Shown here: positions 11,706 to 31,700 of the stretch, one piece after another
How the letters are laid out: each line of letters begins with the position of its first letter
Numbering within the stretch: position 1 is the first letter of the stretch
DNA from: Membranipora membranacea
Taxonomy: Eukaryota; Bryozoa; Gymnolaemata; Cheilostomatida; Membraniporidae
Assembly: GCA_914767715.1 (NCBI GenBank)
Contig: OU612071.1
Coordinates: forward strand, 9,905,493-9,969,492
Length of the DNA stretch: 64,000 nucleotides
Reading direction: 5' to 3'
The notes under the pieces: model-generated
The model's input: only the letters and a program-made list of their open reading frames with translations
What the model was told of the DNA's origin: nothing
Databases searched by the model: none
Made by a program: the position numbers and the translations under genes

Positions 11706-12947
11706 CTATAGTTTTCCTTTTTGTCTCTGGTAATGACTTAGTGCTGCCGTTAGACGCTGTCCGGCTGGCCGGCAGCTTCTGTCTGTTCTGTGGCTGAGTT
11801 TGCTGCTGGATACCGCCTCCAGTCTTGTTCAGTTTATTATTTAATCTTTCTGCTGACTCGTTAATCTCAAAGTCGTCCCAGATTTCGTTCGTTGTCTGTC
11901 CGCTAGGGTGTTGTGTGAAGGCTGAGAATGAGTGAGGTCGATGCTCGACCTTGGTCGCTATGAATGACTGAGAGGTCATCTCAACCTTGTATCTTGGATA
12001 TATTCTTTCGACAATTTGTTGATGTTTCAAACTAAAATTCCCTGATTAATGTTGACTGTTAGGCTGCAAGAAGTAATCCGTTGTCAATCACATTCGATGC
12101 TGAGTATCTACAAGACAAGTATTCTTTATCAACCCACCTATAACGTCCACCTACATTGTAAACTTGACAATTTATTTAAATCGTAGTTTTGATAGTGGGG
12201 GCTTTTTCCACACCGTAGCCAGCAACACATTCTGTCAGTTGGGAGCTTGATAAGGATTGCTCATACTACAAGCTAAAAGCTAAAATTTACAAGACTAGGA
12301 CTATCCTTGACATGTGGCTACTTTTTTGAAGCTGTGTGACAAGGCTAGCCTAGGACCATCATCAATAACATCCTCACAAATATAGTAGATAGGGGTCCAT
12401 TGAATCTCCCTACAAACATCAACATTTCATCTCAGCATTTAAATAATGAGAACGCTATTGTGTCTCACCAAGCTTACCAGTAAAGATGTAGTTTTTCTGC
12501 ATCACGTTGTCATAAATATAATACAGAAAGTCCCTGTGTAAAAGAATTCCTGAGTAAAAGAATTCCTGAAGCCACAAAACCACTGATACTCTCACGTCAG
12601 CAATTTCGTTTACTGCCTCCGTCTGAGTGGGTTAACGATGCAGACCTCCAACCACAAACTCTGTGTAATAGTTTAGCACTAGACTGGCACTTGTCTCTGT
12701 TTGAAGGTCTCACTTAATGTAATCTTGTTTATGAAGCATTGCATGATACACTTTCTCTTATTAGAGTTGGAATTTATCGAACAATTATTGGGTTTACACC
12801 TTTTCTAAGATAAAATCAATAAACTATTTCTAACATAATTGACTGGCTTAGATGAGAAAATCTTACATTACGAGTCGTTATACTGGCGTGACCGTATATG
12901 TCACAAGTTGGTGTGGGGTCCTCAGGCTTGTAGATTTCGTGTATACA
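11683..12947 (-). CDS. Unrecognised gene, two visible 3' exons
   Basis: Two minus-strand exons look real. The upstream one, 12947-12867, is 81 bp and phase 0, bounded by CTAG| and |GTAAGA; it encodes 27 residues including EIYKPEDPTPTCDIYGHAS. The terminal one, about 12031-11683, has a TTTTAG acceptor, about 115 codons and a TAG stop. It reads SQSFIATKVEHRPHSFSAFT, then NEIWDDFEINESAERL, then a polar Gln/Ser/Lys-rich tail. The phases do not join directly, so an exon between them, or a different acceptor, is missing from my model; the 5' exons were not found. No family is recognised. Its location beside ODAD3 and the basic, disordered composition are compatible with, but do not show, a ciliary protein. 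Confidence 0.45.
12301..12348. repeat. Short hairpin element
   Basis: CTATCCTTGACATGTGGCTAC is followed, after a T-rich loop, by its near complement GAAGCTGTGTGACAAGGCTAG. The same hairpin type occurs at 22446-22500 in DHDH intron 1, so it is a dispersed family. Confidence 0.6.
12530..12714 (+). CDS. Coding-like island of unknown origin
   Basis: The plus strand is open from about 12536 to TAA at 12714 and reads like protein (LILSRQQFRLLPPSEW, NDADLQPQT, DWHLSLFEGLT). I do not recognise it. It could be the last exon of an unmodelled gene or a fragment of a mobile-element ORF. No upstream exon was found. Confidence 0.25.
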
Positions 12948-13797
12948 CTAGTAAATTGGATGCTAATTGAGTGGGTTAATCCTAGAGACATATTTTGACA
13001 ATAAGCGCAATGCTCTTGTAGTGTTTCCAGAAAACACTTTCATTAATTGATGTGGATATTAGACACTTGGGAGCTTTCCTATCACGTCATACACACAATG
13101 TGAAGCACCTCTACCAGGCTAAGATTGTTGGGAAATACTCAATCATCTCAAAAATAGCATCAACATTTGGTTTATTTAGAATGTTTGAGTGCCGTAACAG
13201 TACAGAAAATTGGGGATTGTTGCGAAACAGCACCACCAAATTCAGTTTCTCGCAATGAATTTTAATTATGGTATTGTCACTTGGTACATAGTGAGTTTTA
13301 TGCTTTAAAAACATAGCATAGCATCGTGAAAGATAGCATTGTGGGAGCTCTCCTTCAGGGTCTCTCTCAATTTACAGGGTGGATTACTCCAAGATACTGC
13401 AATAATTTGTAAAAATCTTTGACACTCTTTCCATATCCTGATCTTGACTTTATTATGAGGCTTTAAATGATCATATTGCTCACTGAAATCAACTCATATT
13501 TGATCAATATGCTGATGCTAGTCCAATATCTGATGATAAATAAAATGGCGCCCTGGACTTCATAACAGTATCAACAAACAATGATAAAATAAATATGGCC
13601 CGTAACGTTTAGCTTAATCGAGGCTGTACACTAAAATGATAAAGGCAATGTATCGAAAAAACTCTGATCTGATCAATAAAAAAACTGATGGAACCTTCTT
13701 TATTTGTATCAAGTGTAAACTGCCCTCTTTATTGTGATTATGGTAAGGAATTCTATGTCACCATAGTTAGATGTACATCACATAGACATATTTATGT
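12948..13797. other. Gap between the unknown gene and the ODAD3 3' end
   Basis: No supported exon. A short TTTATT/AATAAA-rich tract lies downstream of the ODAD3 stop codon. No protein similarity recognised. Confidence 0.4.
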
Positions 13798-20396
<6,599 letters not shown>

Positions 20397-21387
20397 CTTG
20401 AAGGCTGAGTAGGTTTAAATGTGTCAGAAAACTAATACACACCACACAACTTGCAAGCACCTGTTTCTCTTCAATGTGTGGTTACCAATGAAAATACCCG
20501 GTTGCCATGCACTCGCGCACGCGCATCCAGTTTCCTGATTTATTGTATACAAATTCTGACCAATCAATGGCCTTAGAGATATGACGTTTTTCCCTCCTAA
20601 CTTTAACCTTGTGACATCCTGTAGTAAAGAAAAAGCATGCATACTTCTCTTTGCAAAGTTGTGCATCAGCATTGTTTGCAATAAGTTGCAGCTGAACACA
20701 CAGTTTGTATCCAAGTTTAGGTAGCAGCTGCAAACTATAGCAAGTAAGAAGATTTTGGCTTACAATTCTATATTTTTGGAGATCTTTAGCTTGTTCTACA
20801 TATAGTTTAGACCTAAGTTAAGTCAGCAATGTTGAAGTTAAGTAAGAACCTGAATTTACATAAAAAAATTAAAATTTAAATCCATGATGCTTTCAGTCTT
20901 AGAAACAAGAGAAAAGCTGAAAGTTATTGCCACTGAATGAACGCTCAATCATCAATGACAGTATAACTAAGCAAGTCTAGTAGTGCACACAGTTCAACTC
21001 AATTTCTCCACAGTTTTTTCCCAATTGAATCATTGCTAATGATCAATTTTTATTTGCATTGTTGTTCAAATTGTTGTAATTTATCAAGTGTTTGCACACA
21101 TGACATGCTCTCCTCCTGACTACTTTAACACATGACAACAGTTATCTTGCTAAAACTGACATGGTGCTTTGATTCAACAATCCGTACTGTTCAGGCATCC
21201 TGTGGGGATGTTTTGAGAATGTTTTGCCCAGTAGACATGCATGCTATAGGGCTTATCCAGCTACTCCATGTGTAACCAAGGCCTTCCACCTCACCAAGGT
21301 CCATACAAGTTGTTTTCGACTAGGGTAAAATAGCGGTAAGTTGTAGCCTGAATATGCTCTATAGATATTATGACTAATTTTGTAGGA
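20397..21387. other. Region between divergent ODAD3 and DHDH
   Basis: ODAD3 (-) and DHDH (+) start codons face away from each other about 990 bp apart, so this should hold both promoters. I see no clear TATA box or conserved element. A possible acceptor (TTTTGTAG at 21385) just before the DHDH ATG suggests a non-coding first exon may lie here. Confidence 0.4.
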
Positions 21388-24300
21388 ATGGATCGACTCT
21401 ACTGGGGCATCGTATCCGGAGGAAAGATCTCTCACGACTTTGTGAACGCTTTAAATGATCCAAGTGGACCTGCTCAGGCTCATAACAAGGTACGAACATT
21501 ACATTTATAGCACTAGTTGGATATTAACCAGCAAACAATCAGAATTGGCTCAGCAATCTGAAACTCGGTTCCATTTCATGTTCCTTGGAAATAGAATAGA
21601 GCATTCCCTTTCATTCAGCCAACTGATTGTTTACTTCTAAATATACTGGTAGTATATTGTATTGACCAGTTGTTCTATTAACCTTTCAATATGCCAATTC
21701 AGCAGTTCCAAAATCAAAAACGTCAATATGCAACTAATGAAATTTATGTAATAGAGGGGGGGGGGGGCTGTCAATATTTATCTCTACAGTAGTGTGGAAC
21801 CATTACCGATGCCTGTTCATTGCTATGGCAAAGCTTTCATATGAACAGTGGTTGTGTTTGCTTTCCATATTTTAGTGACACGGTTAAAAAAAGGTAATCG
21901 ACTTTTGGCAAATCATTTTGAGTCGATTATTTGATTGGCTTTCATGCTAGCATCAGTTTATAATATCGTGGTGCTTGATTTTAGATTTATATATGTTCTT
22001 GATATATGGGTATTAGAGTAATGGCTACAGCAATGGATTATAACCTTGCAATTTGCACATGTGCCATGTATTAGAATGAGTTAGCTCAAATTTGCTTGCA
22101 TTTGGGGGAGTTCCCCTTTCTATTGGAAAACTGCTCAAGGGGGCAACTCCAGATGCAGTCAAATTCGAGTTTAGTTGATAGAGCACAATTTGAATCCTAC
22201 TTGACTGTCGACGGCATGCAAGTTTTGCACTCAATTGTGTTTATAAAGGGCACATATGGAATTTAGCATTTTGGAGTTGGTATCTAGGCCTGTATGGTGC
22301 AATAAAGAAGGTAGGCCTAAGCCCTTTCATGATCTGTTAGATAAGCCATTTTAAATCATTAATAGTTGTTTATCTTTTAGATTGAATTTCTTGTCTCACT
22401 GTCATATTAGGAGACTTGGTAGGCCTACTTTCTACAATGTTAAATTCTAGCCTTGTCACGCAGCTACTTATTTATTAGTAGCCACATGACAAGGTTAGTT
22501 AAATTCTACCTGCTTGCCTCATTTATAGAACCAAACAAGTGGCGTGACAAAATATATGATAATATATCACCAAGGAACTCACGTGAGAAACAGTGCTAAT
22601 ATTCCGGACAAGTTCTATGATAATATTGCTATCATGGACTAAAAAGTAAAAAAATATATCGTTATCAAATGATTACAAGCCAGTCATCATCTTTGAAGCG
22701 GAGAGAGTTTTCCTCTCTTGAGTACAGGAACTGCGCCCCATAGTACCCATGTCGCACCCGCTACCCATGCCCGCCGGAAATCCGGCTACTCTTTATATCG
22801 AAGAGACAAAGAGGGTTCTTTATATGTGTGTGGGGTGTGCAAACACGCAGTGGGTATCGGGTATTTGTAGTCCGGTTCCAAGCCCATACCCTTAACCATC
22901 AGGCCAATCCTGATCCAAGCCAGTAAAACAACATGACCTTTCGAAATTTCTTCTCGGTCTTATCAACCATTATATGGTCCTCTGCTGTTTTTTTATAGAT
23001 TATTGTTAGGTCAGCTTAGTTAGGTTTTGTAGGTAAGTCTGCTCGCTATTCAATATTAGATGATTGATGCTGCATAACGCGTAGACTGTCAGATGTACAC
23101 ACCTACTGCCTGAAACATCAGAGCAGAACATCAGAGCTCCATTAGTAAATTATGTATGCAAAACTATGGTGCTAATGAACTGTGACTGTTTGGTTTCAGG
23201 TAGTTGCTGTCGGAGCTCAGCAGCTGGACAGAGCTAAGACATTCGGAGAGAGACACGGTATAAGTACTGTGTATGGTAGTTATAAGGAACTCTCTGACAA
23301 TGGTGATATTGGTATGTGCAGTTGTAGTAGTAGTAGTACAAGAAGTGATACTAGTAGTAGTAGCAGTGCTCTTCAGGCGCCTTCTCCACAAGTTAGATTC
23401 TATCCCTCCAAAACTATGGCATCATTTGACACTTCAATTTGAGGTTGCTATTCTGTATCACATCTTATTCTCCATATTTTATTCTATCATGTGAGCAATT
23501 TCCAGCTTTAGAATCCAAATATTGAGGAAGTTATGGCCTCTCAAACTTCCAGGGTGATCACCTTCAATGCCGAACATTTTGATCATCGTCCTCTCTATTA
23601 GTTCATCATAATAAGTATTACGGTTGTGACGTCACACTGGGATTGCCCGCGGATTCTCCCTGCCGATAGACTGCCGTCACCCTGGAAGTTTTAGAGGCCA
23701 TAACTTCCTCAATATTTGGATTCTAAAGCTGGAAATCGCTCACATGATAGAATTAAATATGGATAATAAGATGTGATACAAAATAGCAGCCTCAAACTAA
23801 GTCTTTAAACATAATTCAATATTCAAATTCATGGTAGCAAGACGTTTTTTTAAACTAGCAAGTGGCAACCTAGAACAGTAGCCCTAAATCAGGTTTTATC
23901 AAGCTTGCTTGCATAGAATTTGCTCCCAATCAGACCTTCATCAAAATTTTGCCTCTTTTTTACCCATTGCGTATATTGATATGCTAACATCATGTGGATA
24001 TAACATCCAGAGTTCGGGACAAATGTGCTGTTGAGCTCCGACAAATGTCCCAAACTCCCTGGTAAGATGGATTGAGGTATATAAATGTTTCTGGTAGTTA
24101 TTTCCTCTTCGACTAAGAAAGCGCAACTCACAATTTGTTCTCAAATAGAAAAACAATTAAAAGGACACTTATTACTTCAATTTTCAGATGTGATTTACAT
24201 TGGTAGCACTGGCTTGACATATGGATGGCAAATTCAAATTTGACATTTCTCAAACTTTTAGATGTGATTTACATTGGTAACACCACTGCCCAGCATTATG

Positions 24301-27300
24301 ATGTTTGTAAGATGATGTTACTGGCTGATAAGCATGTTCTCTGTGAGAAAAGCCTGACTTGTAGTGTGGAGAGATCAGAGGAGTTATTCAACCTCGCTAA
24401 AGAGAGAAAAAGATTTCTTATGGAGGTAGGGTGAGATACAGAACATTTCCGCTTCCTTATTCACTGTATGGTGCTGGTTATACTTTGGTGTTTTGTTAGT
24501 TTCTATTTGTCCTCTGCTTGTTTATTGTCATTAAAGTCATTTTGACACAATCAGTTTTCAGTTTTATTCTGTCTGCTCTATGCTGATATACAGCCTTTGG
24601 ACCAGATAAATTCTAGAATGATACCAAAAACATGATTGTTTCACAATCACTTCAACATATGGATGGTGTCTCATCTGACCTTTTTATTGTGTGGTATAAA
24701 CTTTTGATGTCTGCGTAGGATTGACTGTGTCTGTGCCATGGTACTTGATGCTTTCTGTCCTATTGGTAATTGTATCGACCCAAATGTAAATAACAGTCCA
24801 ATTGGTCTATGATCCTTCACAAAAAACCTGAGCACAAGGGGGCAAAGTGAATGAAGCACTCAAAAATGGCCAACCAATGTGTTCCATAAAAAGCCAAAGT
24901 GATCAAACAAGCGGGCAGATTGCACCTGCTCTTTGGGAATGGCCTGTTAGCGATACACTTCAGTAACCATATCTTATAGGAGTGTTCTGTTTAAATGTTA
25001 TACCTCCGTAATCTGAATCCCTGTTTCCATTTATCTCTAAATTTGGAATCAGTTTATTTTTAGTTACGGTATGCTACACTCTCATTTGTAATTATTTACT
25101 CTTCAATTTTTGATTCATGATTCTTGAGCAGATTTCAAATTAGGAGTGGGATGTGGCTCCAGATCCCACGTTCATATCCAACCTCCTAAAACATCTGAAT
25201 TTCTGACCCTTGACCCATAACCTTCTACATATGGCTCACTTTGATCAGTTTGCTTAACTCTTGCTTGTTGTGCACTGGGTTGTGTTTGCTTATTTCAGGC
25301 TGTGTGGTCTAATTTCATTCCTACTTACACAAAGATCAAGAGTATTATCGATGAAGGTAAATACCATTGTCAATCGATTGGACTCACTGTTGCCAAGACA
25401 GGCCTGGTCTTATTAATTTTCTAACCTGAATGCAGCGTGATAAAATGAACCTCATAAAAGTAGCTAGGTTAAAGCCGTCATCAAACTTCAATTATTGAAC
25501 CAACAACGATCAGGGCAGGACATCATGATCGGATGGTGGGATGAGAAAGCCAGCTCAGAACGTAGACATTGATATTTGGTTCATGTGAAGGTGATTGAGT
25601 TTCAGGCTCACTATTTATCTTAAAGATACTTTCACTGCCCTGGTATTGGCTATTTTTCTCACCCACCAACCAATCAGATCAGAGGCCACACATGGCTCAT
25701 TTTCAATCACTTACACAAATATTAGACAGCAACATATTCTCTTGGTTGGGCCATCACATAATTTCTCGATATTTTAGCTTATAAAAGTCTTATATGTAAA
25801 AATGACTGTCAATCCCTTTTTATTCTTGCGCAGGTGGTATTGGACCAGTGACACATATGGAGGCTAGCTTCGGTCTGGCTATCTCTGATGTACCTCGTAT
25901 CAAGCTCAGAGATATGGGAGGCGGGGCCAGCCTCGATCTGGGCGTGTACCTTGTGAATGTTGTCAGACTGGTGTTTAATCGTGAGTGGCCGGAGGAGATA
26001 ATTGCACGAGGAGACCTCTACCCTTCAGGTGAGTTGGACTAACTCTTATGTATATCCCAAACTAATATGCTGTTTCAGATGGTACTGTATATGCCCAAAT
26101 ATTTTAATGGGGTAGATGGTACTGTATATCCCAAAATATTTGGGTCAGACAGTTCTGTATATCCCCGTACATAGATATGTCAGACTCTACTGTATATTGG
26201 TAGTCGTCAATCAGGATGTCTAAGATATTAGTGAAAGGTTAATAATATTTTTGGGACGACGATTCTGAACTGAAGGTAGTAACAAATTATAACATTAAGT
26301 TGCACCACATCTTGTGCCTTTTGAAAATGCTGCAAATTGTGTTACTGCACTCGTTTAACATAAGTTATGGTGTTGCAATGTCAAAATCATATCAGTTGGT
26401 CCTTGCCACTCTGTAAAGAGACATAAGAATAGGCTGCAACCAAATGATGAAATAGTTTCTGCGCAAATTATGTCCAATAATCTCATTTTGATTGAGTACC
26501 TCTGCCATGATAAGCTTGTAATTTTTCAGGTGTTGACTCAGGATGGGACGTGATTCTGGTGTTTAAGAATGATCGGCGGGCTGTTCTTAAGTGTAGTTCT
26601 AAATACAGACTAAGTAACACTGCTAGGATCGCTGGTACTACTGGATGTATTGAGGTATTTTATAGTACTTTTTCCGCACTAGGTATAAATACCTCATAGA
26701 TGAGAAAGGGGGGCTATCTCTAACCATAAATACACAAATTCTACAAATAAGTCTGATTCATTCTTATAGTATACAAATATTGCATAACTACTGCAGAACA
26801 AGCTGCCATACTATATATATTGCTGTGGTCTTGCTTCGGTCTGTTCCCTTTATTTCTGATTTAATTCACTCATAGTTTACATACTTTCTCTGCAGATACC
26901 AAACCCCTTCCACTGTACTGACACTATAAGACTACCCAGCGGTGAGGACTTCACACAGTCCCTACCAGATAAAGCTGCACATGAGTATAACTTTGAAAAC
27001 TCCGCCTTCCTGTCTTATGAGTGTGCTGCTGCCTCCGCTGCTATAAGATCAGGTATGTTCACTTAATTATATTCTTGTCATGGAATTGTTTTGCATAACC
27101 AGGAGCAGTAAAGTATTCGCTAGAGGAGGCAGGGGAGGAGGAGGACAAGCTCACCATTTCGCACTGATTTTAAATTGTGACTTGTATGGCTTGCACAAAT
27201 CTATTATATCATATTCCTTTATATCAACTCCTACTAAAATACTGTTATCTAAAATTAAGTCACCTACAAACAAGCAGATTTAACTTGTAGCTTCTAACTA

Positions 27301-27474
27301 CTCAACTCATTGTTATTTGGCATCATAAGAACTCCCGCATACTATATATTTACAGGAAAGCTTGAATGTGATGAGTACACAACAGAGGACTCTCTGTATA
27401 TAGCTAAGATTCTAGCTGAGATTAATTCTCAGATCGGCGCTAAAGTCTCACCACTACCCGCTGCAGCTCAGTGA
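21388..27474 (+). CDS. DHDH: Dihydrodiol dehydrogenase (DHDH), intact eight-exon gene
   Basis: Trans-1,2-dihydrobenzene-1,2-diol dehydrogenase / D-xylose 1-dehydrogenase (NADP), a GFO/IDH/MocA-family cytosolic oxidoreductase. Exons: 21388-21489, 23200-23311, 24262-24425, 25299-25356, 25834-26028, 26530-26654, 26896-27052, 27356-27474. All are GT-AG and in phase, giving 343 aa (human 334). The Rossmann start WGIVSGGKISHDFV is at about 5-18, LCEKS places the catalytic Lys at 101, FLMEAVW follows at 123-129, and GGGASLDLGVY puts Tyr at 184. The 83-residue Lys-Tyr spacing equals that of Lys97/Tyr180 in the mammalian enzyme. CEKS replaces the usual CEKP. Intron 2 ends with a duplicated acceptor. 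The neighbouring copy at 28749 is a pseudogene, so this is the working one. Confidence 0.94.
22446..22500. repeat. Short hairpin element in DHDH intron 1
   Basis: CTAGCCTTGTCACGCAGCTAC pairs with GTAGCCACATGACAAGGTTAG across an AT loop. Same family as 12301-12348. Confidence 0.65.
22690..22925 (-). repeat. Possible tRNA-derived SINE remnant
   Basis: A locally GC-rich block in DHDH intron 1. Read on the minus strand it starts GGCCTGATGGTTAAGGGTAT, similar to the A-box half of tRNA-derived SINEs. A convincing B box is missing. It also contains the short palindrome GCCGGAAATCCGGC. Confidence 0.3.
23438..23796. mobile_element. Foldback MITE in DHDH intron 2
   Basis: A 359-bp element with inverted repeats of about 115 bp. 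TTTGAGGTTGCTATTCTGTA at 23438 is answered by the complement ending CAGCCTCAAA at 23796. Arm similarity is over 90% by eye and runs to CTTCCAGGGTGATC / GTCACCCTGGAAG. The centre is about 130 bp. No coding capacity and no convincing target-site duplication. Absent from the equivalent intron of the DHDH pseudogene as far as I can see. Confidence 0.85.
24180..24261 (+). repeat. Duplicated acceptor and start of DHDH exon 3
   Basis: TTTTCAG|ATGTGATTTACATTGGTA occurs at 24181-24205, 74 bp before the true exon 3 start (24262), which begins with the same 19 bases. Splicing at the upstream AG would run into TGA before the real exon. The pseudogene copy has only one acceptor (30633). Confidence 0.85.
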
Positions 27475-28748
27475 TCGACCTGTTGGAACTGAGTGTAATG
27501 AAGTCCTTCTAAATCTGAAATATCGCTGCTCATAATCAAGACTAAGCTCCTTGGTGTGATTTTCGCTTGGAGTTAACTTTGACAAAGGGAGCACACCTCA
27601 TTATTTAAAACAATGAATATGATAGCTTCCATCAGTTATCCCACCCTCCATGTTCCCATGAGGGAGGTATTATGGACCAACTCCGATCCCTGCGTTGACA
27701 AGTTTTGGACCAAGTTTTAACACTCAAGTTTTTAAATTGTTAATGGTGACTAATAAATTTTTAACTCTTGTTCTATAATTCTGCTCAGTAAAATTCGTGA
27801 TGATAAGTCGCTGTCACTTTTAAGTCCCACTTATGATGTAATATAACTATATACACCCTCAGTTTTGTGATTTAAGGCCAGAATAGTGTTCAAACTTAGA
27901 GACAGCCTGCTAATAAATGAACTTTTAAACCGGAGAACCTTACTATCAAGTTGATATGTAGTCAGGAATACAGCTGAACAGACAGTTTTTATCTAATTTT
28001 GTGGGAGTTGCTGCTGTAAGAACCATGATGATGTCTACATGGCATCTGGTGGCTGTCAATTTCGCATCCGGCTGTAACCGAAATCACCACCAAATGCCAA
28101 ATAGGCATCCATTTGCATGAAATGCATCTGGACAGAAATTGGATGGGCTCGTATCAGATCGGATGATGGGTTGTAGATACTCATCATCGGGGTGACAAAC
28201 CCTTCCGGATGGGATGGTTACAGTGAAGACTACTGCTTTAAACTTATATGGATGGCTTCATATAGCAAATAAGAACGCTCCAAGACCATTCGGATGGGTA
28301 ATTGACAACCAACAGCGGCCAAATGGCAATCCGGATGGGCATTTGGTGACCAACAGTTGCCAAATGGCCAGCTGGATGTGACCGTGACAGTCATACTTTG
28401 TGGCCTGCAAGCTGTACCAGATGGGTATTTATCATAAGTGGATAGCCCCTTTACAGAGATGTGTGGCTGATGGTTATTTACCGGAGAAATATTTATTATC
28501 TCAACATACGTTGTTGATCTGAGGGATGTCAAGTCTATATGCTCTTGTCCACTGTGAAAAAAAGTCTGACTAAAGCTACTAGGGGTGTCTTGAAAATGCT
28601 TTGTTGCACAGATAGATGTGCTGACTATATCCAGCAACTCAAGGGGTGACCAAGTTCCGCTGCCTCTAAAGTGCCCATTTTGGATCGGATAAAAATATGG
28701 CAGTTCAGACATTGGTTTGATGTAAAACTATTTTTAATGATTGTAGAG
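27475..28748. other. Spacer between the two DHDH copies, with degenerate repeats
   Basis: No gene recognised. About 28030-28410 contains irregular repeats of CATCCGGATGGG / GGCATTTGG / CCAAATGGC, partly palindromic, giving a locally GC-richer low-complexity tract. The long minus-strand open frame there (28230-28712) looks like a by-product of this composition. Confidence 0.5.
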
Positions 28749-31700
28749 ATGGATCGATTAAACTGGGGTATCGTATCCGCTGGAAAGATCTCACATGACT
28801 TCGTGAACGCTCTAAACGATCCAAGTGGACCCGCTCAGGCTCATAGTAGGGTGAGTAGGGGTGACAATATTCATTTTTTGTAGTGTGAAGCCTGACAACA
28901 TAGAGGCTACTGATGTTGTCTGCTTTTGGCGGAGATTGAAATTCTGGAACCTGATTTCAGATCCAGTTTTTAAAGCCGAATCCGCTTTCATCACTTTTTA
29001 GTATATATGCCTAGTGAATAATTTGGTTAGATTTCATGCTAGCATCATTTGGTGAGTATCGGTGCTTCAATATGGACGAAATGTTTCCGCGATATAAGTA
29101 ATACAATTAACTGTTAAAGTGAGTAGGCCTTACAATTTGCAAGTTTGATTCAATGTGCCTGCATTCCAATCTCAAAACGCAGCTAATGAATACTTGACCT
29201 ATACCATCTAGCGTCCTATTAGATTGTAAATGCATGCAATTTTTGCGCTCAGATTGTTTGTTAAAATAAGGGACACATATAACATTGAGCATTTTATCTG
29301 AGTCTATAAAGAACAACAGTTGAAAACTAGGCCTGTATGTTGCAATAAAGGGTAGGCCTAATAAAAGACCTTTCACGATCTGTAAGATAACCCTTCTTGG
29401 AACGATAAAAGTTGATGGTTTATCTTTCAGATTGAATATCTTGTCTCACAATGCTAACAGCTACTTGGTCAACACATTTATAGAACCAATGAGTTAAAAT
29501 GCTCATGCAAATTTAATGATAATAGTAGTATGTACCAACCTACAGTAAATGAGAAAATCAAAACAAATTTTTTTATTCATGACAATCTTGATGATAAAAA
29601 TAATAATTCTATCATAGTAATGCATAAATACACTGTGTACTTGTGAAATGAAAGAGGACATCCATTAGCACAGGGTGGCCAGTAAAATATCTCAGCTTTT
29701 CACTTGGAAGAAAACTTTTCTCACTTTTGATCAACCATTACGGTTGTCTGCTCTTTTATTAGTATGTTGATAAGTTTTAAATAATATGGTAAATTTATTG
29801 CTGGTGAAATTGTTAGGTGTGCTTGGTATTCACTGCCAGGCAATTGGTGCTACCTGCCAGAGTGTTTGTCCCAGTTGCACCACCCTCAGGTGTAAATACT
29901 TCCTGCTAAAATCTTAGAACAGTCTCCCCAAAGGTTAGATCAAATAATTAGAATAACACCCAGTAATTGTAATTTTTAATTGTTTTTTACCATAGCTGAA
30001 AAAGGCTCCAATATTACATGTTGATGGTTTGGTTTCAGGTTGTTGCTGTTGGAGTTCAGCAGCTTGACAGAGCTAAGACATTCGGAGAGAGACATGGCAT
30101 AAGTAATGTGTATGGTAGTTATAAGGAACTCTCTCAGAATGGTGATATCGGTATGTGCAGATGATGTGCAGTACTCTCAAACACAATGATACCAGGGCTG
30201 ACTTCGGTTGTGACAATATAGCAGCGTAACAATAAATGCGGTTTTTTTAATTTGTCTATCTCGGTAATGGAAAAACGAAAGGTTGTGTACTTTCAGTGGA
30301 CCAATATGCTTTAAAAATTTTTAAACAGGCTTTCCAAAAGTGAAACGAGGTAGAGATGGGTCATGGTTCGAATTGATAGCAGCAATATGGTTCTCACTGA
30401 CACATAATGTACTAATATATTCATGCGTATCTATTAAATGCTTAAACATTCACTTGTGCCTTATGTTGTCTATGGTGAATACACCAGATTTTGTGGATGC
30501 AAGATTAATCAAGGCAATACCGTGGCCGTGGCGGTACAAGGCTAATGCAATACTATAAAATAATTTCCAGTAGTTATCTTCTCTTTGACAACAGAAAGAC
30601 AATTCCGAACTTGTTATTGCTATAATTTTCAGATGTAATATACATTGGAAACACTATAGCCCAGTATTATGATGTTTGTAAGATGATGTTACTGGCTGAT
30701 AAGCATGTTCTCTGTGAGAAAAGCCTCACTTGTAGTGTGGAGAGGTCTGAGAAGTTATTCAACCTCGCTAAAGAGAGAAAAAGATTTCTTATGGAGGTAG
30801 GGTGACATGACCAAAGAGTAGCAGGTATTCCTTTGATAAACACAACATTTATTTTCCTTATTAGCAGTACAGTTCTGCTTGGTGTTCCCTCTCACACCAA
30901 ACTGGGGATAAATTTGACCCCAGATAGGCCTGGGGTTCGGGGGTACTCCCTACACCCCTGCATGTGTCAATGATTCAGAGCTGTGCTGAGGTGCAGCTCC
31001 GATTCCTATGTTCAACACAACACTTCATGTTGAACCTGCTAAAACTCCTGACTTTCTCATCCCTTGACGAAGTGCTTGCAATATTTAATAAAATCGCATT
31101 GGACGATCGCCTCTGCCACCATCTTTTAATCAATTAAATTAATTTAAACTTAATTAAAAATGTCAAATCAAATTTAGTTCAATTATCTTGTTTTTATTCA
31201 GGCGCTGATTCCGGATGGGACGTAATACTGGTGTTTAAGAATGATCGACGAGCTGTTCACCAGTGTAGCTCTAAGTATAGACTGAGTAACTCTGTTAGAA
31301 TCACTGGTACTACCGGATGTATCAAGGTATGATATGGGACTAAGTCAACACAATCATGGCACCAAACAAATCACATGTACCACACAAAATTAAATATTTT
31401 AAAATATCGCAGATTTAAAAAACTTTCAATGCGACAAAATTATTTGGCCCCCTAGCATATGCATATTAGCCCATATCCATTCATATTCTCAGATAGCCAG
31501 TGTGTTGGCTCTGATTGGTCGGTGTGTTGCCCCCCGTCCACCAATCAGAGTCAACACATCGGCTAGTTATCAGACTGTTCTATGATGTTCTGTTTGTATT
31601 CAGTTTGCTTCAGTTACACTGCACATATTTCCCTGCAGATTCCAAACAACCTCCAATGTAATGACACTATAAGACTTTCCGGTGAGGACTTCACTTTCTA

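Noticed and set aside
28230-28712. 160-codon open frame on the minus strand
   Set aside because: It covers a degenerate CCGGATGG/CCAAATGGC repeat tract with no recognisable domain, and lacks splice or promoter context; probably chance openness.
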